Below are positions 59,708 through 64,000 of a DNA stretch of 64,000 nucleotides, piece by piece. The position numbers and the translations under genes are program-made. The notes beneath the pieces are model-generated. The model saw only the letters and a list, made by a program, of their open reading frames with translations, was not told where the DNA came from and did no database searches. Origin of the DNA: Oerskovia turbata (lineage in GTDB: Bacteria; Actinomycetota; Actinomycetes; Actinomycetales; Cellulomonadaceae); contig NZ_JOFV01000002.1 of assembly GCF_000718325.1 (NCBI RefSeq), positions 299,789 to 363,788 of the forward strand, written 5' to 3'. Position 1 is the first letter of the stretch; every line of letters starts with the position of its first letter.

Positions 59708-60526
59708 ATGAGCAAGACCGTGATCACCCCGCCCGGGCGGTGGGACCTGCCGTCGGTCAAGGAGCTGTGGGAGGCCCGCGAGGTCCTCGTCAGCTTCGGT
59801 CGGCGCGACGTCCTGCTGCGCTACCGGCAGACCGTGATCGGCGTCGCCTGGGTCGTCCTGCAGCCGCTCGCCGCGGCCGGCATCTTCGCGATCGTGTTCG
59901 GTCAGGTCGCGGACCTGCCGAGCAACGACGTCCCCTACTTCATCTTCGCGTTCGCGGGCATGCTCGCGTGGAACGTGTTCAGCGGCGTCGCGAGCCGCTC
60001 GTCGTCCTCGCTCGTGGCGAACCAGTCGCTCGTGTCGAAGGTCTTCTTCCCGCGCATGCTCGTGCCGCTCTCGACGATCCTCGCGGTGCTGGTCGACTAC
60101 GTGGTCGCGTTCGGGCTGTTCGTGGTCCTGCTGTTCGTCTACGGGATCAACCCGGGGTGGCCCATCCTGCTCGTGCCGTTCTGGACGCTCCTGGCCGTGC
60201 TGCTCGGTGCCGCGATCGGGGTCGCGAGCTCGGCCGTCATGGTCAAGTACCGCGACGTCGGGTACGCCCTGCCGTGGGTCATCCAGATCCTCATGTACGC
60301 GACGCCCGTCGCGTACTCGTTGGAGGCCGTCCCGGCGGACCTGCTGTGGCTGTTCAACATCAACCCGCTGACCTGGCTGCTCGAGGGCTTCCGCTGGTCG
60401 CTGCTGGGACAGTCGGCCCCCGAGGCCTGGCAGGTCGGCGCCCTGGTCGTGGCGTCGGTCCTCGCGTTCATGGGTGGCGCGTTGATCTTCCAGAAGCTCG
60501 AGCGTGGCTTCGCCGACGTGATCTGA
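59708..60526 (+). CDS. wzm: Wzm-type ABC-2 permease for polysaccharide export
   Basis: The 272-aa permease has six TM helices. LLRYRQTVIGVAWVVLQPLAAAGIF is the hallmark N-terminal segment of polysaccharide/teichoic-acid exporters, followed by SLVSKVFFPRMLVPLST, KYRDVGYALPWVIQILMYATPVAYS and NPLTWLLEGFRWSLLG. It forms the channel for a lipid-linked glycan with the Wzt-type ATPase. The gene starts 2 bp after the wzt stop, so it is co-translated. Confidence 0.94.
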   Translation: MSKTVITPPGRWDLPSVKELWEAREVLVSFGRRDVLLRYRQTVIGVAWVVLQPLAAAGIFAIVFGQVADLPSNDVPYFIFAFAGMLAWNVFSGVASRSSSSLVANQSLVSKVFFPRMLVPLSTILAVLVDYVVAFGLFVVLLFVYGINPGWPILLVPFWTLLAVLLGAAIGVASSAVMVKYRDVGYALPWVIQILMYATPVAYSLEAVPADLLWLFNINPLTWLLEGFRWSLLGQSAPEAWQVGALVVASVLAFMGGALIFQKLERGFADVI

Positions 60527-60546
60527 CCCGGTCAGGAGGGATCCCG

Positions 60547-61746
60547 ATGAAGTGGTCCGACCCGACGCGTGACCGCGGGCACGTCCACGTGCTCACGCCC
60601 GGCGACCACTACTCGCCGCGCACGGGGAGCGCGGTGCCGACCGTCGTGGACGGCCTGGTGCGGGGGGCGTCCGAGGGGTCCGCACCGTCCTCGGTCGTCG
60701 TGGCGCGGGGCACCTACCCCGACCGCTACGACGGCGCGCACGTCATCGAGTACCCGCAGGCCCCGACGCGCCCCTGGGCGCGCTACACCGACGCGGCGGC
60801 ATCGCGCGTGGGGCTGCCTCGCCTCGGGGCCCGACGAGCGTTCGCGGCGACCGTCCGCGACCAGGCGTCGTGGTCGCCGTCGTACGTGTTCGCGCACAAC
60901 GCCCCCCAGCTCGTCCCGCTCGTGGACGCCGCCCGGCACCAGCCCGTGCTGTACGCGCACAACCAGCTGCTGCGCACCTACGGCCACCGTGAGCTGGCCC
61001 GCACGCTCGGGCCGGTGCACCGCATCGTGTGCGTGAGCGCCTTCCTGGCCGACGAGACGACGGCGCTGCTCCCCCCCGGTCTCCGCGACCGCGTGGTCGT
61101 GGTCCACAACGGTGTCGATGCTCCGTCCGCGAGCGGCGGCGCGTCCTTGGCGGACCGTCCGGAGCGCGGCGACGCCCTGCACGTGGTGTTCGTCGGTCGC
61201 GCCATCCCGGACAAGGGCGTGGACGTCGTCGTGGACGCGGTCCGGCGCCTCGCGCGCGCCGACGTGCGGCTCACCGTGGTCGGTGCCGCAGGCTTCGACG
61301 CCGCGGACCCCCTGACTCCCTACGAGCGCGACCTGCGCCGGCGCGCCGCGGGGACGACCGTTCCGACGACGTTCACGGGCTTCCTCCCCCGTGGCGAGGT
61401 GCGGGAGGTCCTGCGCACGGCCGACGTCGTCGTGGTCCCCTCGCGCTGGCCCGAGCCCTTCGCCCTGACGGCCCTCGAGGGCATGGCCGCGGGAGCCGCG
61501 GTCGTCGCCTCGGACGTCGGCGGCATCCCCGAGGCCGTCGGGACCGCCGGGATCCTCGTGCCTCCCGACGACGTCGGCGCCCTCGCCGAGGCCCTCGCCG
61601 CGCTCGCCGACGACGAGTCCTCGCTCGCACGTGCCCGGGAGGCCGGTCGGGCGCACGCAGCCGAGATGGACTGGTCCCACGCCCGCGCCCGGTTGGACCA
61701 GGTCCTCGCGGGCGCGCGGGCCCGCAGCGCCGGGGAGCCGGCGTGA
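60547..61746 (+). CDS. GT4-family glycosyltransferase
   Basis: The 399-aa GT-B enzyme has HVHVLTPGDHYSPRTGSAVP at the start (G-S loop), LYAHNQLLRTYGHRELAR, IVCVSAFLADET, VVHNGVDAPS, VVFVGRAIPDKGVDVVVDAV, RWPEPFALTALEGMAAGAAVV (E-x7-E) and GGIPEAVGTAGILVPP. The ATG at 60547 has GGAGG 7 nt upstream. It belongs to the export operon, with 20 bp after wzm and overlap with the following gene. Confidence 0.92.
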   Translation: MKWSDPTRDRGHVHVLTPGDHYSPRTGSAVPTVVDGLVRGASEGSAPSSVVVARGTYPDRYDGAHVIEYPQAPTRPWARYTDAAASRVGLPRLGARRAFAATVRDQASWSPSYVFAHNAPQLVPLVDAARHQPVLYAHNQLLRTYGHRELARTLGPVHRIVCVSAFLADETTALLPPGLRDRVVVVHNGVDAPSASGGASLADRPERGDALHVVFVGRAIPDKGVDVVVDAVRRLARADVRLTVVGAAGFDAADPLTPYERDLRRRAAGTTVPTTFTGFLPRGEVREVLRTADVVVVPSRWPEPFALTALEGMAAGAAVVASDVGGIPEAVGTAGILVPPDDVGALAEALAALADDESSLARAREAGRAHAAEMDWSHARARLDQVLAGARARSAGEPA

Positions 61747-62903
61747 GCCCGGCGGGCGTCGTGAGTGCCCGGGCGGTGCGCCTGGGCGAGGTGACGCCCG
61801 TCGAGGCCGAGCGCTGGGCCGACCTGGTCGACCGCGCGCTCGAACCCAACCCCTTCCTGTCGCCCGCCTACCTGCTCTCGGCGTCCCGGTGGCTTGCCCG
61901 GACCGCGGACATCGTGCTGCTCGTGGTCGAGCGCGACGACCGCATGATCGCGCTCCTGCCCCTGAGCCGCGAGGAGCGGTTCCACGGCGTGCCGCTGCGG
62001 TACGCGACGACCGCGGGCACCTTCCTCAAGGACGACGCGCCGCTGTGCGCACCCCTCGTCGACACGGAGCACGCGGCGACCGCGCTCGACCACCTGCTCG
62101 GCCATCTCGCGGACCGCCGCAACGGGTTCCCTCCCCTCGTCGAGCTCACCCTGCTGCCCGGCGAGGGCGCGTTGAGCGACGCCCTGCACGACGCGTGCCG
62201 CCGCGCCGGCGTCCCGATGATCGAACGATCACGGTTCGAGCGCGCGTTCCTGGACCGCGCGAGCGACGCACCGGCTCCCCTGGAGGCCCTGAGCCGGTCC
62301 AAGCGCAAGCAGGTCGAACGCCTGGCCCGGCGCCTCGAGGAGGCGGTCGGGTCGGCTCTGGTCTGGGAGGACCGGGGCGAGGACCCGCAGGCGTTCCAGG
62401 ACTTCGTCGCTCTCGAGGCCGCCGGCTGGAAGGGCGACGCGGACCGGGACGGCGGCGCCCTCGCGGTGACCCCGGGGGCCGCCGAGTGGTTCACCGACGT
62501 GACCGACGCCCTGCGCGACCGCAAGCGGCTCCACCTGATGACCCTGGTCGCGGGCGACGAGGTCGTCTACATGTCGTTGCAGTTCGCCGCCGGCAACACC
62601 TGGTACTCGCTCATCGACACGTACGACGAGCGCTTCGCGAGGTTCAGCCCGGGGGTGATCGGGCGCGTCCTGGAGCAGGAGCACATCCTGGCGCACACGG
62701 CCGTGGACCGGTTCGACCCGTGCCTGCACCCGAAGAACGCCGGCCCCACGAGCCTCTACCGGGACCGTCGGCCGATGGTCGGGGTCGTGCTCGCGACGCG
62801 CGGTCTCCTCCCGCGCCTCCTCGTGCGCTCGGTGCCGACCCTGCGCCGGCTGCGTGCCCGCGTCGTGGGCACGCAGCGCGAGACGGTCGACGACGCGTCG
62901 TGA
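61743..62903 (+). CDS. GNAT/FemAB-like acyltransferase (BioF2/CelD type)
   Basis: The 386-aa protein has an N-terminal half PNPFLSPAYLLSASRWLART, MIALLPLSREERFHGVPLRYA and a C-terminal GNAT core SRSKRKQVERLARRLEEAVGS, LHLMTLVAGDEVVYMSLQFAAG, NTWYSLIDTYDERFARFSPG, VDRFDPCL. This is the GNAT_6/BioF2-like fold often found in exopolysaccharide loci, where it may acylate a sugar. GTG 61743 overlaps the preceding gene by 4 bp, so it is translationally coupled. Confidence 0.88.
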   Translation: MSPAGVVSARAVRLGEVTPVEAERWADLVDRALEPNPFLSPAYLLSASRWLARTADIVLLVVERDDRMIALLPLSREERFHGVPLRYATTAGTFLKDDAPLCAPLVDTEHAATALDHLLGHLADRRNGFPPLVELTLLPGEGALSDALHDACRRAGVPMIERSRFERAFLDRASDAPAPLEALSRSKRKQVERLARRLEEAVGSALVWEDRGEDPQAFQDFVALEAAGWKGDADRDGGALAVTPGAAEWFTDVTDALRDRKRLHLMTLVAGDEVVYMSLQFAAGNTWYSLIDTYDERFARFSPGVIGRVLEQEHILAHTAVDRFDPCLHPKNAGPTSLYRDRRPMVGVVLATRGLLPRLLVRSVPTLRRLRARVVGTQRETVDDAS

Positions 62904-62937
62904 TCGGGACGATGCCCGGTGGAACCGGCGCGGGTCG

Positions 62938-64000
62938 TCAGGCGGGCGGCGGGGTCTGCGTCCTGAGCGTGGCGACCTCGGCCGCGCTCAGCGCGCGGTC
63001 GTAGAGCCGCACGCCGTCGACGGCCCCCTTGAGCGGAAGGGTCCCGCCGGGCTGGCCGCCCAGGAGGAGCGGGAGCGCGTTGACCCCGACCGATGCGGGT
63101 CCTGCGACGTTCCCCTGCTCGACCCCGTCGACGTACAGGCGCATCCGCTGCCCGTCGTAGGTGCCTGCGAGGTGCACCCAGGTGGTGCCGTCGGACGGGT
63201 AGGTCGCCGTGGCGTTGACACGGAACGTGTCGCCCGACGTCGCCTGGTTGAACCGCAGGAACGCCTTGCCCGCGCTCGACAGGCCGATCTCGAACCCGTC
63301 GGTCGCGCTCGGCGCGGCCTTCTTGACGACGTACTGCGTCGCGACCTGCTCGGGCCGCACCCAGGCGGCGACGGTCAGCGCGGTCGAGACGTCGAGGGCG
63401 TTCGCGTCGGGGATCGTGACCTTGCCCGTCGCGCCGTCGAACCGTACGGCGGACCGGCCACCGGCCGTGACCCACGTGGTGCCGCCTGAGAGGGCGCCCG
63501 CGGTCCCCCACCCCGAGGAGTCGGCCGCGGCGAGGCCCGTGCCCTCGTCGAGGTCCCACGCTCCGCGCAGTCCGCCTGCGGGTGCGACCTGGACGGTCGC
63601 CGTCGCGACGTTCGACCAGAGCCCGTTCGCGCCCACGCGGAACGTGAAGGTCGTCGTCCCGACGAAGCCCGTGGCGGGCGTGTACGTGAACGCGCCCGTG
63701 GCGGGGTTCGTCACGGCCACGGTGCCCGACGACGGAGCGGCGACCACCTCGAAGGTCAAGGTCCCGCCGCTCGGCGAGCTGCCCGTGAGCGTGCCCGTGA
63801 CGGGAGTCCCGGTCACGGTCGATGCGGCCACGTCCTGTGCGACGGGCGGGGCGGCCGGCGGCTGGACTGCCTGGTGGAGTGCCGTGACCTCGGCGCCGGA
63901 CAGCGCCCGGTCGTACAGCCGCACCTGGTCGACCGCGCCCCGGAACGGGTACAGGCCGTCGGGCTGCGCACCGATCGTCAACGGCAGCGTGTTGACACCC
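62938..64000 (-). CDS. LamG-domain cell-surface protein, 5' end cut by window edge
   Basis: Minus-strand coding enters from the right edge, where GVNTLPLTIGAQPDG already matches a LamG end. It contains the end of one LamG/concanavalin-like domain, a Pro-rich linker, a cadherin/VCBS-like beta domain (TGTPVTGTLTGSSPSGGTL, GAFTYTPATGFVGTTTFTF) and a complete second LamG domain (GLRGAWDLDEGTGLAAADSS to AVDGVRLYDRALSAAEV). The two LamG ends share GAVDxVRLYDRALS, an internal repeat. It is probably secreted and glycan-binding. The true start and further repeats lie outside the window. Confidence 0.88.
   Translation of the reverse strand, partial: GVNTLPLTIGAQPDGLYPFRGAVDQVRLYDRALSGAEVTALHQAVQPPAAPPVAQDVAASTVTGTPVTGTLTGSSPSGGTLTFEVVAAPSSGTVAVTNPATGAFTYTPATGFVGTTTFTFRVGANGLWSNVATATVQVAPAGGLRGAWDLDEGTGLAAADSSGWGTAGALSGGTTWVTAGGRSAVRFDGATGKVTIPDANALDVSTALTVAAWVRPEQVATQYVVKKAAPSATDGFEIGLSSAGKAFLRFNQATSGDTFRVNATATYPSDGTTWVHLAGTYDGQRMRLYVDGVEQGNVAGPASVGVNALPLLLGGQPGGTLPLKGAVDGVRLYDRALSAAEVATLRTQTPPPA

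Overview
The window is GC-rich DNA (low 70s percent by eye) with codon use, gene order and protein families typical of a high-GC Gram-positive actinobacterium. The run ppx - DUF501 - divIC-like - eno - mazG - mfd at 39.0-50.4 kb is a recurrent actinobacterial order. Together with a GH19 chitinase and many GTG starts, it suggests a Micrococcales member near Cellulomonadaceae/Promicromonosporaceae. That placement is inference, not a measured match. I see no rRNA, no CRISPR array, no intact transposase and no phage genes. One tRNA gene is present.

Layout. 0-3.1 kb: AI-2E-type permease (cut by the left edge), cystathionine gamma-synthase and msrA. 3.1-8.6 kb: secreted GH19 chitinase, PAP2 phosphatase, CPBP-like membrane protein, an orphan LysR effector domain divergent from a DUF5997 gene, DUF5680 and SelW-like genes. 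8.6-11.5 kb: LysE exporter with its LysR regulator, then an RlmG/RsmC-like methyltransferase. 11.5-17.3 kb: FKBP, hydrolase/TetR/membrane-protein genes, cystathionine beta-synthase, a small membrane protein and a Bax-inhibitor-1 protein. 17.6-21.7 kb: ABC exporter with histidine kinase and response regulator. 21.8-28.1 kb: esterase, RND efflux pump with a divergent MarR gene, and an ArsR-like regulator with a small partner. 28.1-30.8 kb: a second clpP pair with a PopR/ClgR-like regulator. 30.9-33.2 kb: VOC protein, hicBA toxin-antitoxin and decayed DNA abutting the 3' end of a tRNA gene. 33.3-37.9 kb: DUF2236 oxygenase, NDH-2 and a PadR/HAAS pair. 37.9-39.04 kb: a nuclease-like gene bracketed by two 64-bp palindromes. 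39.0-51.3 kb: the housekeeping block plus membrane proteins, an acyltransferase and a second PAP2 protein. 51.4-64 kb: a surface-glycan locus with four GT4 glycosyltransferases, a Wzm/Wzt-type ABC exporter, an acetyltransferase, a large membrane-anchored glycoside hydrolase and a LamG protein cut by the right edge.

The least ordinary signals are of three kinds. (1) Four intergenic arrays (about 4.25, 11.97, 14.28 and 43.58 kb) repeat the 12-mer GCCGAGGGTGAC at an exact 22-bp period. Three of them are two half-arrays pointing at each other, and two neighbouring genes take their last codons and stop from the array. (2) Two near-identical 64-bp palindromes flank an AbiEi/DUF559-type nuclease-like gene, whose stop codon lies inside one of them; this recalls a REP/nuclease unit. 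(3) The clpP pair has a tandem TCTGCC-N3-GGCAGA operator, and the nearby regulator ends in two alanines, which matches the PopR feedback circuit known from Streptomyces. Eight genes also have a TANNNT box exactly 6 nt before the start codon and no visible leader, suggesting leaderless mRNAs.
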